DNA from: an uncultured Pelagibacteraceae bacterium
GTDB lineage: Bacteria > Pseudomonadota > Alphaproteobacteria > Pelagibacterales > Pelagibacteraceae
NCBI GenBank assembly: GCA_902559305.1
Contig: CACEHK010000003.1
Span: 1 to 62,457 of the forward strand
Length of the DNA stretch: 62,457 bases
Direction of reading: 5' to 3'
A model generated the notes under the pieces. That model made no database searches. It saw only the letters and a program-made list of their open reading frames with translations, and had not been told where the DNA came from. The position numbers were made by a program, and so were the translations under genes. Below are positions 19,716-28,572 of this stretch, piece after piece; the stretch's first letter is position 1; each line of letters starts with the position of its first letter.

Positions 19716-21241
19716 TAAGTCTCCCTTTTTTTTAAAAAAAAAATCAAACTAATATAAAATAATAAAAAATAAAAGAAGATCTTGTTTCCAAAAGTGCTAA
19801 AAGTAGTTTTTTTGGTATTTTGAAATTCTTTTACTTCAATAACTCCCCTTTTGGTTGATTCTACATGACTTATAACTTGTCCCCTTGAATTGATAAATGC
19901 AGAAGTACCATTATTGGCTGAACGAATTAAATTCTTACCCTCTTCTATAGATCTAAATATCGAATGAGAAAAATGTTGAATAGGTCCAACAGAATTTCCA
20001 AACCAACCATCCTCAGATATATTTAAGATAAAATCGAAGTCGCTGTTGGTTTTGTTAATTTTTCCAGAATAAATTATTTCATAACAAATTAATGGAATAA
20101 AATTTAAATTATTTAAACTTATTATTTTTCTTCCCTCACCTTTTGTAAAAGATTTATATCCCTGAGTGATTTTTTTTAAGCCAAACTTAATAAATAAATT
20201 CTCAAGTGGTAAAAACTCACCAAATGGTACTAATTTATTTTTGTTATATTTGTTTAATATATTTACGTCTTTATCCAAAACTACCATTGAATTAAATACA
20301 CTAGAGTCTTCCTTGCTATTTATTCCTAAAATAATTTTGTGTTGATCAGAATAATTTTCAGAAAATATATAACTATAATATTTTAAATCTTGTAGATAAA
20401 TATTAGAAAGCACCCCCTCAGGAAAAATAAAAATAGTTTTTTGTAAATTATTTGGTTCACTCAATTTAATTAATTCTAATATTATTTTTTCAGGATTTTC
20501 ATCTTGAAAATATCTTTTAATATCAATTTTTGGTGAAACAATTTTAATTATAAAATTCGTTTTTATTAATTCTAATTCTTTATTATTTTTAAGAATAAAT
20601 GATCCATAAAAAACATTTATTAAAAAAATTATTATTGTGAAACTTAAAAATAGTAATTTTTGTACTTTTTTATAATTAAATAAAACAACAGCTGGAATTA
20701 AAAAAATAGTTAAAGTTAGTAAATTAAATGAGTATGTTCCAATAAATGAAAGAATCTGTAAAACATTTAAATAGTCTGTCCAAGCAAATGCAATTAGATT
20801 CCAAGGGAAACCACCTAGAATAAAACTTCTAAAAAACTCAATTAAAGAAATAATTATTGAAAAAATTAATATTGAAGAAATTTTTTTTGTTAATTTAAAA
20901 AAATAGCAAATCAGTGTGCCCAGACCATAAAATGAACCTAAAAATAAAGGAATTAAAAGTAAAGCAATTGGAATTAATGGTCTAAAATTTTGTTCAAATG
21001 TAAGAGCATTAGTTATCCAATACAAATTAGAGATAAAATATCCAAAACCAAACATCCAACCAATTTTAAAAGACACCCATTTACCATTTTGCTGATTTAG
21101 TATTAAATAATTTAATAAAAGAGGAAAGGTTATAAAATTAACAAAAAAATAGCTGTATGGAGGAAGACTATAGGAAGTAATTAAACCAAGAATAAAAGGT
21201 ATTCCGTAAATTAATATTTTATTTTGAAGTAAAGATGTCAA
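19715..21241 (-). CDS. lnt: Apolipoprotein N-acyltransferase Lnt
   Basis: Inner-membrane enzyme that N-acylates the lipid-modified Cys of lipoproteins, the last step before Lol export. The 508-residue protein has about six N-terminal membrane helices (residues 8-215), then a nitrilase-fold periplasmic domain with catalytic Glu in IFIFPEGV, Lys in [14 protein letters not shown] and Cys in PLICYEIIY, and a final membrane helix near 485-503. The start is a TTG at 21241 overlapping the ybeY TGA (TTGA); the first hydrophobic segment begins right after it. Confidence 0.93.
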   Translation of the reverse strand: MTSLLQNKILIYGIPFILGLITSYSLPPYSYFFVNFITFPLLLNYLILNQQNGKWVSFKIGWMFGFGYFISNLYWITNALTFEQNFRPLIPIALLLIPLFLGSFYGLGTLICYFFKLTKKISSILIFSIIISLIEFFRSFILGGFPWNLIAFAWTDYLNVLQILSFIGTYSFNLLTLTIFLIPAVVLFNYKKVQKLLFLSFTIIIFLINVFYGSFILKNNKELELIKTNFIIKIVSPKIDIKRYFQDENPEKIILELIKLSEPNNLQKTIFIFPEGVLSNIYLQDLKYYSYIFSENYSDQHKIILGINSKEDSSVFNSMVVLDKDVNILNKYNKNKLVPFGEFLPLENLFIKFGLKKITQGYKSFTKGEGRKIISLNNLNFIPLICYEIIYSGKINKTNSDFDFILNISEDGWFGNSVGPIQHFSHSIFRSIEEGKNLIRSANNGTSAFINSRGQVISHVESTKRGVIEVKEFQNTKKTTFSTFGNKIFFYFLLFYISLIFFLKKRET

Positions 21242-21684
21242 TTTATTTTATAGAAATAATTTAAAACTAAATTTTCTTTTTTATTCATTTTTTTAAAATC
21301 TTTTAAACTTTTATGATCATAACCAATTAGATGAAAATATCCATGAATCCACATTTTATCAAACTCAAGATTAAAATTTGATTTTTTTGATCTATTTTTT
21401 ATAATTTCATAACTAATAGCTATATCACCAATGTATAAGTTATTATTTGAAAAATATTTTAATGGAAATGATAATACGTCAGTTACTTTATTTTTTTTTC
21501 TGAACTTAAAATTAAGTTTTTTAATTTTTTTATTATTAGTTAATAATATTGAAAATTCCTGTTTTTTTTTTTTAAAAAAAGAAATATTTAATAATTTATT
21601 AATTTTTTTTTTTAAATAAGCTTCAGGATTTTTAATTTTAGTTTTCCATTTTGGGCAATCTAAAATTACATTTACTTTAATCAT
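21238..21684 (-). CDS. ybeY: Endoribonuclease YbeY
   Basis: Single-strand-specific metallo-endoribonuclease for 16S 3'-end maturation and ribosome quality control. The 148-residue protein has the zinc signature WIHGYFHLIGYDHKS (HxxxHxxxxxH) and the family segment VTDVLSFPLKYF. Its ATG overlaps the phoH stop (TAATG). phoH-ybeY-lnt adjacency is a conserved proteobacterial cluster; the corC/ybeX gene often found between ybeY and lnt is missing. Confidence 0.93.
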   Translation of the reverse strand: MIKVNVILDCPKWKTKIKNPEAYLKKKINKLLNISFFKKKKQEFSILLTNNKKIKKLNFKFRKKNKVTDVLSFPLKYFSNNNLYIGDIAISYEIIKNRSKKSNFNLEFDKMWIHGYFHLIGYDHKSLKDFKKMNKKENLVLNYFYKIN

Positions 21685-22688
21685 TATTCAGTATTTTTAT
21701 CTGAATAAGCTTTAACAATTTTTGAAACTAAAGGGTGCCTGACTACATCTTTATGATCAAAATCAACAACAGAGATTTCTTTCAAATGGCCTAATAATTT
21801 TTTTGAATGATTCAAACCCGATAACGATTTATTAGGTAAATCGATTTGAGAAGGGTCTCCATTTATCACAATTTTAGAATTTTCTCCAATTCTTGTTAAA
21901 AACATTTTTATTTGTGTATCTGTTGCATTTTGAGCTTCGTCTAGAATGGCAAAAGAATTTTTTAAAGTTCTACCTCTCATAAACGCCAATGGTGCTATCT
22001 CAATATCTCCTACTTCTATTTTTTTTTGAATTTTTTCAAAATCTAATAAATCATAAAGTGAATCATATAAAGGCCTCAGGTATGGATCCACTTTTTCTCT
22101 CATGTCACCAGGCAAAAAACCCAATCTTTCTCCAGCTTCAACAGCTGGTCTTGATAATATTATTTTCTCAATTTTTTTTTCTAAAAGCATTGTTAAGGCT
22201 ACAGCTACAGCTAAAAATGTTTTACCCGTACCTGCTGGTCCGGCAGAAATAATTATTTCACTTTCTTTAAGTGCCCTTAGATATTTTTTCTGTTTTTCAG
22301 ATCTTGGTATTACAGATTTTTTTGGTGTTTTAATTATATAATCAATATTTTTATTTGAATCATTTTTCTGATTAATCATAAACTTATTTACTGATGAGAT
22401 TATATCTTTTTTTTCAATTGAACCATTAATAATAAATTGTTCGTACAAAAATTTTATTGCATTTTTAACCAATTCATTTTTTTTTACATTACTTTTTACT
22501 AAAATTGAATTCCCTCTAGTATGTATGTTGGTATTAGTAATTTCCTCCAGTTGTTTTATATTATTATTAAATTCACCAACAATACCTAAAAGAGTTTCAT
22601 TATTTTGGAAAATAATACTTAAAGTATCGTTGTCAGAATAAACAAATTTTAATTCTGATTTAAAGTTTTTTTCAGCTATATTTTTCAA
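21684..22688 (-). CDS. phoH: PhoH-family ATPase (YbeZ)
   Basis: Cytoplasmic P-loop ATPase of the PhoH family, functionally linked to YbeY in ribosome/RNA metabolism. The 334-residue protein has a short N-terminal KH-like region (about 12-80), Walker A SAGPAGTGKTFLAVA near 150-164, LSRPAVEAGERLGFLPGD, and Walker B AILDEAQNAT. The start is a TTG at 22688 immediately after the miaB stop; no nearby ATG gives a better N-terminus. Confidence 0.93.
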   Translation of the reverse strand: MKNIAEKNFKSELKFVYSDNDTLSIIFQNNETLLGIVGEFNNNIKQLEEITNTNIHTRGNSILVKSNVKKNELVKNAIKFLYEQFIINGSIEKKDIISSVNKFMINQKNDSNKNIDYIIKTPKKSVIPRSEKQKKYLRALKESEIIISAGPAGTGKTFLAVAVALTMLLEKKIEKIILSRPAVEAGERLGFLPGDMREKVDPYLRPLYDSLYDLLDFEKIQKKIEVGDIEIAPLAFMRGRTLKNSFAILDEAQNATDTQIKMFLTRIGENSKIVINGDPSQIDLPNKSLSGLNHSKKLLGHLKEISVVDFDHKDVVRHPLVSKIVKAYSDKNTE

Positions 22689-24023
22689 TTATGCTGCTCT
22701 CATATTATTTTTTTGAGTTTTACCAAAAAGACTATTTTGATTAACATCAATTATTTTAACATTTATATTTTTTCCTATAAAATTATGATCCCCATCAAAA
22801 ATTACAGAATTCATATATTTATTTCTACCAAATAATTTATTTTGATCATTCATTTTATTTTCTACAAGTACATCTATTGTTTTATTTATAAGTGATTTGT
22901 TGAGTTTTAATTGAAATTTAAATAGATTTTCTTGAATTTTCAATAGTCTTTCTTTTGAAATTTCCTTATCAATCATTTTTAAATTTGATGCTTTTGTTCC
23001 TGGTCTAGGACTAAATATAAAAGAATATGAATTTATAAACTTAAGTTTTTTTATCAGACTTAGTGTATCATTAAAATCTTCGTTTGTTTCTCCTGGGTAG
23101 GATATTATAAAATCACTTGAAAATTCTACTAAAGGATTAATTTTTTTTATTCTTTCATAAACTTCTATATATTGCTCAACTGTATGTTTTCTATTCATTA
23201 ACTTAAGAATTTTATTTGATCCACTTTGAATAGGCAAATGGACAAAGGGCATTAATTTTTTACTTGAAGAATAACATTCTATTAAATCATCGGTCATATC
23301 TTTTGGATGGGAGGTGGTATATCTTATTCTTTTTAGCTCTGAATAACTTTCAAGCTTATTAATTAAATCAGAAATTCTGTATTCTTTTAATTTATCATTA
23401 TAAGAGTAAGCATTTACATTTTGACCTAATAAAATAATTTCCTTTACTCCATTTTTAATTAAATTTTCTGCTTCACTTATAATTTTGTTAAAAGGTCTAG
23501 AATATTCCGGTCCTCTTGTATAAGGAACTACACAGAAAGTACAAAATTTATCACAACCTTCTTGGATTGTTAAAAACGAAGAAACCTTACTATTTTGATT
23601 TTCAATATTATCAAAATAGTTAAACTTGGAAACAGAATCAAATTCAGTTTCTTCTATTTTATTATCTTTAATAAAATTTTTTAATTTATCATTTATCTTA
23701 TGATATGACTGTGGGCCTATAACTATATCTATATACGGTTCCCTTTTTAACATCTCTTGATTTTCGGCCTGAGCTACACATCCTGCTACAACAACTATTG
23801 GTTTATTTTTTTTTTTATATAGTTTTTTGAATCTTCCAATCTCATGATAAACTTTTTCTTTTGCTTTATCTCTTATATGACAAGTATTCAATATAAAACA
23901 ATCTAGATTATTCTGATCTTTGCTTTTGGTAAATCCTAATCTTTTTACAGAATCATAAATCCTATTAGAATCATATTCGTTCATTTGGCAGCCAAATGTT
24001 TTAATAAATATTTTTTTACTCAT
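22689..24023 (-). CDS. miaB: tRNA-2-methylthio-N6-isopentenyladenosine synthase MiaB
   Basis: Radical-SAM methylthiotransferase that modifies A37 of tRNAs reading UNN codons. The 444-residue protein has an N-terminal UPF0004 domain (FGCQMNEYDSNRI, LNTCHIRDKAKEK, VVAGCVAQAE) with three cluster Cys, the radical-SAM motif CDKFCTFCVVPYTRG, and a C-terminal TRAM domain near 375-440. It abuts phoH without a gap and lies 3 bp after fur. Confidence 0.96.
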   Translation of the reverse strand: MSKKIFIKTFGCQMNEYDSNRIYDSVKRLGFTKSKDQNNLDCFILNTCHIRDKAKEKVYHEIGRFKKLYKKKNKPIVVVAGCVAQAENQEMLKREPYIDIVIGPQSYHKINDKLKNFIKDNKIEETEFDSVSKFNYFDNIENQNSKVSSFLTIQEGCDKFCTFCVVPYTRGPEYSRPFNKIISEAENLIKNGVKEIILLGQNVNAYSYNDKLKEYRISDLINKLESYSELKRIRYTTSHPKDMTDDLIECYSSSKKLMPFVHLPIQSGSNKILKLMNRKHTVEQYIEVYERIKKINPLVEFSSDFIISYPGETNEDFNDTLSLIKKLKFINSYSFIFSPRPGTKASNLKMIDKEISKERLLKIQENLFKFQLKLNKSLINKTIDVLVENKMNDQNKLFGRNKYMNSVIFDGDHNFIGKNINVKIIDVNQNSLFGKTQKNNMRAA

Positions 24024-24026
24024 TAA

Positions 24027-24437
24027 TTAAGTTTTTTTTTTGATCCCATATAGCTCTAATTTATGATCAACAAGTTTATAACCATATTTTTCTGCAACTT
24101 TTTTTTGTAAAATTTCTATTTCCTCATCAACGAACTCGATTATCTCTCCAGTTTTAATATCAATTAAGTGATCATGATGACTTTCATTAACTTCTTCATA
24201 TCTTGCCTTACCGCCCTTAAAGTCATGCTTTGTTATTATTCCAGCTTCTTCAAATAATTTTACTGTTCTGTAAACTGTTGCAATACTAATTTTAGTATCT
24301 ATTTTTGAAACCCTCATATAAAGTTCGTTAACATCAGGATGATCTTGGGATTGTGACATTACCTTAGCTATTATTCTTCTCTGGTCAGTTAGTTTAACAC
24401 CTTTTTCAATGCATTTCTGTTCAATGGTTTCTGACAT
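24027..24437 (-). CDS. fur: Ferric uptake regulator Fur
   Basis: A 136-residue Fur repressor. It has the winged helix LTDQRRIIAKVMSQSQDHPDVNELYMR, the recognition helix ISIATVYRTVKLFEEAGI, and the metal-binding ESHHDHLIDIKTGEIIEFVDEEIE of classical Fur/Mur. No C-terminal CxxC zinc pairs are seen, as in alphaproteobacterial Fur/Mur proteins, so a manganese-responsive Mur role is possible. It differs clearly from the Irr-like paralogue at 8.7-9.1 kb. It sits upstream of miaB and 15 bp after tsaB; rimI, normally in between, is absent. Confidence 0.9.
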   Translation of the reverse strand: MSETIEQKCIEKGVKLTDQRRIIAKVMSQSQDHPDVNELYMRVSKIDTKISIATVYRTVKLFEEAGIITKHDFKGGKARYEEVNESHHDHLIDIKTGEIIEFVDEEIEILQKKVAEKYGYKLVDHKLELYGIKKKT

Positions 24438-24452
24438 AATTTTATATTAACT

Positions 24453-24824
24453 CTAATACTGCGGTTTAATCAAATTTTTTATTAATAAACCTTTATTAAA
24501 TAAATCAATAATTTTTGTATAATTTTTATTAATTATTTGATCTGAAGTAAAGCCATATACATCAATTTTATTTGCAAAACTTAGTGCTTTTACTACTGCT
24601 AATGAGGCTCTGATACCAGAAAATTTACCAGGGCCTTGGTTAACAAATATATTTTTAATATTTTTAATACTTAGATTGTGATTTTTTAGAAAATTCATAA
24701 TTAAAATTGTAAATTTATCAAAATTTTCTCTATTGTTAATAAACTCACTAGTATATGCTTTGTCATCAACCATGATAATAAAAAAAATTTTATCATTAGC
24801 AGCATCTATAATTAAATTATTCAT
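24453..24824 (-). CDS. tsaB: Short TsaB-like protein (t6A37 synthesis)
   Basis: TsaB partners TsaD and TsaE in making N6-threonylcarbamoyl-A37 in tRNA. The 123-residue ORF keeps the ASKHA-fold start NLIIDAAND and the diagnostic NQGPGKFSGIRASLAVVKALSF near residues 62-83, but most TsaB proteins are 200-230 residues. The C-terminal second lobe is missing except for a short end, NLIKPQY, that resembles the family's usual P-x-Y tail. I see no downstream frame that restores the lost part, since fur starts 15 bp later. A natural minimal TsaB is likelier than a pseudogene. The 5' end overlaps the divergent deacetylase gene. Confidence 0.75.
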   Translation of the reverse strand: MNNLIIDAANDKIFFIIMVDDKAYTSEFINNRENFDKFTILIMNFLKNHNLSIKNIKNIFVNQGPGKFSGIRASLAVVKALSFANKIDVYGFTSDQIINKNYTKIIDLFNKGLLIKNLIKPQY

Positions 24825-25830
24825 AGTTTTTAATATTATTTTAAATTTTAATGCCTATGCAAGCAACAAAAAATATTATTCTGAAGATAATGGTGTTCTT
24901 TCTATAATGTACCATAGATTTAACGAGGATAGATATCCTTCTACAAATATTAATATGGATATTTTTGAAAAACAAATAGAACTTATAAAAGAAAAAAATA
25001 TATCTTTTATTAATCCTCAAGATTTCAAAATAAATTATGATAAAAAAAAGAATGAAAAAAAAATTTTAATAACTATTGATGATGCATTTGACTCCTTTTA
25101 TAAAAACGCTTGGCCTTTTTTGAAAAAAAATAAAATACCATTTATACTTTTTGTCTCAACAGAACCAATTGGGAAAAAAGGATACATGAATTGGGATCAA
25201 ATAAAAGAAATAGAAAAAGAGGATTTTGCTTATTTAGGTAACCACTCACACTCCCATGAGTATCTGGTAGAGTATGAATTTAAAAAATTTAAAAATGATA
25301 TTGATAGATCTATTAAGATATTTATAGAAAATATTGGCTATAATCCTACTTTATTTTCATACCCGTTTGGTGAATACAGCTTAGAACAAAAAAAATATAT
25401 ATCTGATAATTTTGATTTTGCATTTGGTCAGAATTCGGGTGTTATTGATTTAAATAAAGATAAATATGAATTACCGAGATTTCCAATAAATGAAAAATAC
25501 GGTGACCTAAAAAGATTTAGTTTTCTGTTAGATTTACATCCTCTTGAATATAAAAATATTTTTCCTGAAGATAAATATATTTTTCAAAATGATAATCCAC
25601 CAAAGTTATTCATTGAATTTTTTAATGAACAAAAAAATTTAGAGAAAATAAATTGTTTTTCTGATGAAGGAAAAGGATGGGATAAATCTAAAATTGAACT
25701 AATTGAAAATAAACTTTATATCAAATTTAGAGAAAAATTTAACTTTAGAAGAGGTAGAATAAATTGCTCTCTAAATGATCAGGGTATTTGGAGATGGCTT
25801 GGAATACAATTTTCTATAAAACAAAATTAA
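24772..25830 (+). CDS. Exported polysaccharide deacetylase (NodB-like)
   Basis: Carbohydrate esterase family 4-type protein. From ATG 24772 (352 aa) the first 31 residues form a signal peptide with a plausible cut after AYA. Motif 1 is LITIDDAFDSF (catalytic and metal Asp pair); motif 2 is GNHSHSHEYL (metal His residues). LFSYPFGEY matches motif 3. The substrate is unknown; peptidoglycan, exopolysaccharide and N-glycan-like polymers are all possible. An ORF extension upstream to 24733 lies deeper in tsaB and is less likely. The start region overlaps divergent tsaB by about 53 bp, and the end overlaps the Bax-like gene by 4 bp. Confidence 0.78.
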   Translation: MIIKKILSLAASIIKLFIVFNIILNFNAYASNKKYYSEDNGVLSIMYHRFNEDRYPSTNINMDIFEKQIELIKEKNISFINPQDFKINYDKKKNEKKILITIDDAFDSFYKNAWPFLKKNKIPFILFVSTEPIGKKGYMNWDQIKEIEKEDFAYLGNHSHSHEYLVEYEFKKFKNDIDRSIKIFIENIGYNPTLFSYPFGEYSLEQKKYISDNFDFAFGQNSGVIDLNKDKYELPRFPINEKYGDLKRFSFLLDLHPLEYKNIFPEDKYIFQNDNPPKLFIEFFNEQKNLEKINCFSDEGKGWDKSKIELIENKLYIKFREKFNFRRGRINCSLNDQGIWRWLGIQFSIKQN

Positions 25831-26966
25831 ATTAAGTTTTTTTCTTTTTGACTGCTTGGTAAAATTTTAGCATCATCAAAATCTGTAAGTTTATTTTGAT
25901 CTATAATTTGTTTTAATATTTCAATGTATTTTTGTCCAGTTTCAGCATATTTATCTAGATAATTTACAAGTTCTAAACTATTTAAATTTCCAAATACATC
26001 TCTTTGAATTGCTCTTACTTTCCTAAATTTTTTGTAACTTTTATGAGTATTTAAATTTCTTTGATAAGCTCTAACAGAAGCTTTCAAAATTTTAAATTTC
26101 ATTACTTTGTGAGTATCATTGCTGTCTGATCCTGCTGGTTTTATTCCTTCTCCACTGTAAGTCCATTGACCAAATAATGCGTTACCTTCTTGAGCAAATC
26201 TTGATGTTCCCCATCCCGTTTCTTTGGCTGCTTGGGCAATAGCTAGTGATACTGGAATTTCATCCATTCTTATTTTTAAAGTTGCTAAATCTCGATTTAC
26301 AACACCATATTGTCTAAATTTACTTTTCAGCCAATTTTTTTCTGCTTTAGAATTATTATTTTTGTTTAATATTGCAAATAATGTTTTTCTTTCTAATCTA
26401 ATCTTTTTATTTTCCTCTAAAATTAAAGGCAATACTATTTGTATGAATAACTCCTTTCTTTTTTTGGTATTTTCTATTGATTTAATTTCACTTGGTAAAA
26501 GATCAATATTGATTGGCTTAACTAATTTATTTTTTCGTATATCTTGTAAATTGTAATTTTCATCCTTAAACAATTCTTTTATTGTAGATGCACTTAATCT
26601 AACAGTGTCTTGTTCGTTTATATCAATATCAAAAACATCTAAAAATAAATTTTTTGCATCTACTTCTTCATTTTCATCTTTTTTTAAATCTATTTCTTTA
26701 CCTTCAAATACTTTGCTAAAGTTTTGTTTAGAAGAATTAACTACAATATCATTTTTTGAAAAAATGCCTGAAGAATTTAAAGTTATTGGTATTAAATAAA
26801 AAAATAAAATTAAAAAAACGCTTCCAACTGCTGTATAATAAAAAGCAATAAAGTTTTCAGGTATTATTTTATTTTTTTTTGAAACCTTATAGCCTTTACT
26901 TTGAAGAAATTTTTTGATCGCCAAAATATTTTTTAGATTATTGTTTTTCATAAAATCCTTATACAT
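25827..26966 (-). CDS. Bax-family glucosaminidase-domain protein
   Basis: A 379-residue protein with an N-terminal membrane anchor (FIAFYYTAVGSVFLILFFYLI, about residues 43-63). The C-terminal domain resembles Bax and the FlgJ-type N-acetylglucosaminidases: MDEIPVSLAIAQAAKETGWGTS with the candidate catalytic Glu, then EGNALFGQWTY. It is likely to act on peptidoglycan from the periplasmic side of the inner membrane. An alternative start at the next Met would remove five residues. It lies 15 bp after the NifU-like gene on the same strand; its insertion between that gene and tsaB departs from the usual alphaproteobacterial order. Confidence 0.75.
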   Translation of the reverse strand: MYKDFMKNNNLKNILAIKKFLQSKGYKVSKKNKIIPENFIAFYYTAVGSVFLILFFYLIPITLNSSGIFSKNDIVVNSSKQNFSKVFEGKEIDLKKDENEEVDAKNLFLDVFDIDINEQDTVRLSASTIKELFKDENYNLQDIRKNKLVKPINIDLLPSEIKSIENTKKRKELFIQIVLPLILEENKKIRLERKTLFAILNKNNNSKAEKNWLKSKFRQYGVVNRDLATLKIRMDEIPVSLAIAQAAKETGWGTSRFAQEGNALFGQWTYSGEGIKPAGSDSNDTHKVMKFKILKASVRAYQRNLNTHKSYKKFRKVRAIQRDVFGNLNSLELVNYLDKYAETGQKYIEILKQIIDQNKLTDFDDAKILPSSQKEKNLI

Positions 26967-26981
26967 GATTCTTTTATTTTT

Positions 26982-27524
26982 TTAGACTGCAATTACTTCT
27001 TTAATTTCAGGTATATAATGGCATAAGAGATTTTGTACCCCTTGTTTTAGAGTCATCGTTGAGCTTGGACATCCTGAACAACTACCTTGAAGACTAACTG
27101 TAACAACGCCATCTTTAAATGTTTTAAACTTAATATCACCTCCATCTTTCGCAACAGCAGGCCTTACTTTTGTTTCTAAAATTTTAATAATTTTTTTTTC
27201 AACATCTGATAAATCTGAACTTGAATTATTATTATTCTGTTTATTAATTATGATCTCGTTACCATTTGAATAATAATCATTTATAAATGAAATAATTATA
27301 TGTTTTAAATCTTCCCAATCTATTTTTTCTTCCTTGTTTACTGAAAGAAAGTTATCTGATAAAAAAATTCCAGTAACACCATTGATAGATAAAATATTTC
27401 TAACCAATTCGTTATTACTTTCACTTTTATTAATTATTTCAACTGGTGTGTCATTTGATACTTTTTTCCCTGGTAAAAATTTCAGTGAATTTGGATTGGG
27501 TGTGATTTCAGTTTGCACAAACAT
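26982..27524 (-). CDS. NifU-family Fe-S scaffold/carrier protein (Nfu)
   Basis: Delivers Fe-S clusters to client proteins. The 180 residues comprise an Nfu N-terminal domain (about 1-90; FVQTEITPNPNSLKFLPG) and a NifU C-terminal domain (VEKKIIKILETKVRPAVAKDGGDI) with the cluster-binding CxxC in GSCSGCPSSTMTLKQGV. This domain order matches alphaproteobacterial Nfu proteins and mitochondrial NFU1. It follows trpS at a 44 bp gap, as in other alphaproteobacteria. Confidence 0.9.
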   Translation of the reverse strand: MFVQTEITPNPNSLKFLPGKKVSNDTPVEIINKSESNNELVRNILSINGVTGIFLSDNFLSVNKEEKIDWEDLKHIIISFINDYYSNGNEIIINKQNNNNSSSDLSDVEKKIIKILETKVRPAVAKDGGDIKFKTFKDGVVTVSLQGSCSGCPSSTMTLKQGVQNLLCHYIPEIKEVIAV

Positions 27525-27568
27525 AATGTTTATATAATTATTATTTAAATAATTTAAAGGATTTAAAT

Positions 27569-28570
27569 CTAAAAACCCACAATTTTTTTAATTTCTTTTA
27601 CTTTTTTAGATGCTATTTTTTCTGCTTTTTCTGCTCCACCTTTTAAAATTTTGTCTATATAAGTGTTATCATTTTTCATTTTATTTATTTCATCTGAGAT
27701 TGGTGATATTTTTTCAACTACTAAGTCGGAGAGTTTTTTTTTAAAATCTGAAAAATTTTTTCCACCAAATTCATTTATTGTATCTTGTAAAGTTTGACTG
27801 CTTAAGCTTGAGTAAATACCTAGAAGATTTTCAACCTCTGGTCTTTCATTTATTTTTTTTTCATCAGCAGGCAAAGGCGAATTATCTGTTTTAGCCTTTT
27901 TTATTTTATTTATTATTTCATCTTTTTTATCTGTTAAATTTATTCTACTTAAATCTGAAGGGTCTGATTTACTCATTTTTTTTGTTCCATCTTTTAAACT
28001 CATAATTCTAGCGAAACGTTTTTGAATTAATGGCTCTGGCACTTTAAGAAAGTTAGGGCAATTAAAATCTGAATTAAATTTTTGCGCAATATCTCTTGAT
28101 AATTCTAAATGTTGTTTCTGATCTTCTCCAACAGGGACGTGGGTTGAGTCATATAATAAAATATCTGAAGCCATAAGTATTGGATATATGTATAAGCCAA
28201 TACTTGCCTTTTCTTTATCTTTACCTGCCTTTTCCTTAAATTGAGTCATCCGATTTAACCAACCCATTCTAGCAGTGCATCCTAAGATCCATGAAACTTC
28301 TGAATGAGAAGGAACAAGAGATTGATTAAAAATTATACTTTTTTTATGATCAAGACCACTAGCAAGAAAAGCGGCTGTGGTCTCTCTTATGTTATTTTTT
28401 AAAAGATTTGGATCCTGCTTTACTGTAATTGCATGTAAATCTACAACACAATATACACATTCATTATCTTTTTCATTTTGTAATTCTACAAAATTTTTAA
28501 TTGCCCCTATGTAATTGCCCAGATGTAAATTTCCTGTGGGCTGTACGCCAGAAAAAATCTTTTTATTCAT
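27569..28570 (-). CDS. trpS: Tryptophanyl-tRNA synthetase
   Basis: Class I aminoacyl-tRNA synthetase charging tRNA-Trp. The 333-residue protein has the HIGH-equivalent [16 protein letters not shown] near residues 13-26 and the KMSKS motif in [12 protein letters not shown] near 195. [12 protein letters not shown] and [15 protein letters not shown] are typical of bacterial TrpRS. It lies 2 bp after the murJ stop. Confidence 0.97.
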   Translation of the reverse strand: MNKKIFSGVQPTGNLHLGNYIGAIKNFVELQNEKDNECVYCVVDLHAITVKQDPNLLKNNIRETTAAFLASGLDHKKSIIFNQSLVPSHSEVSWILGCTARMGWLNRMTQFKEKAGKDKEKASIGLYIYPILMASDILLYDSTHVPVGEDQKQHLELSRDIAQKFNSDFNCPNFLKVPEPLIQKRFARIMSLKDGTKKMSKSDPSDLSRINLTDKKDEIINKIKKAKTDNSPLPADEKKINERPEVENLLGIYSSLSSQTLQDTINEFGGKNFSDFKKKLSDLVVEKISPISDEINKMKNDNTYIDKILKGGAEKAEKIASKKVKEIKKIVGF

Positions 28571-28572
28571 TT

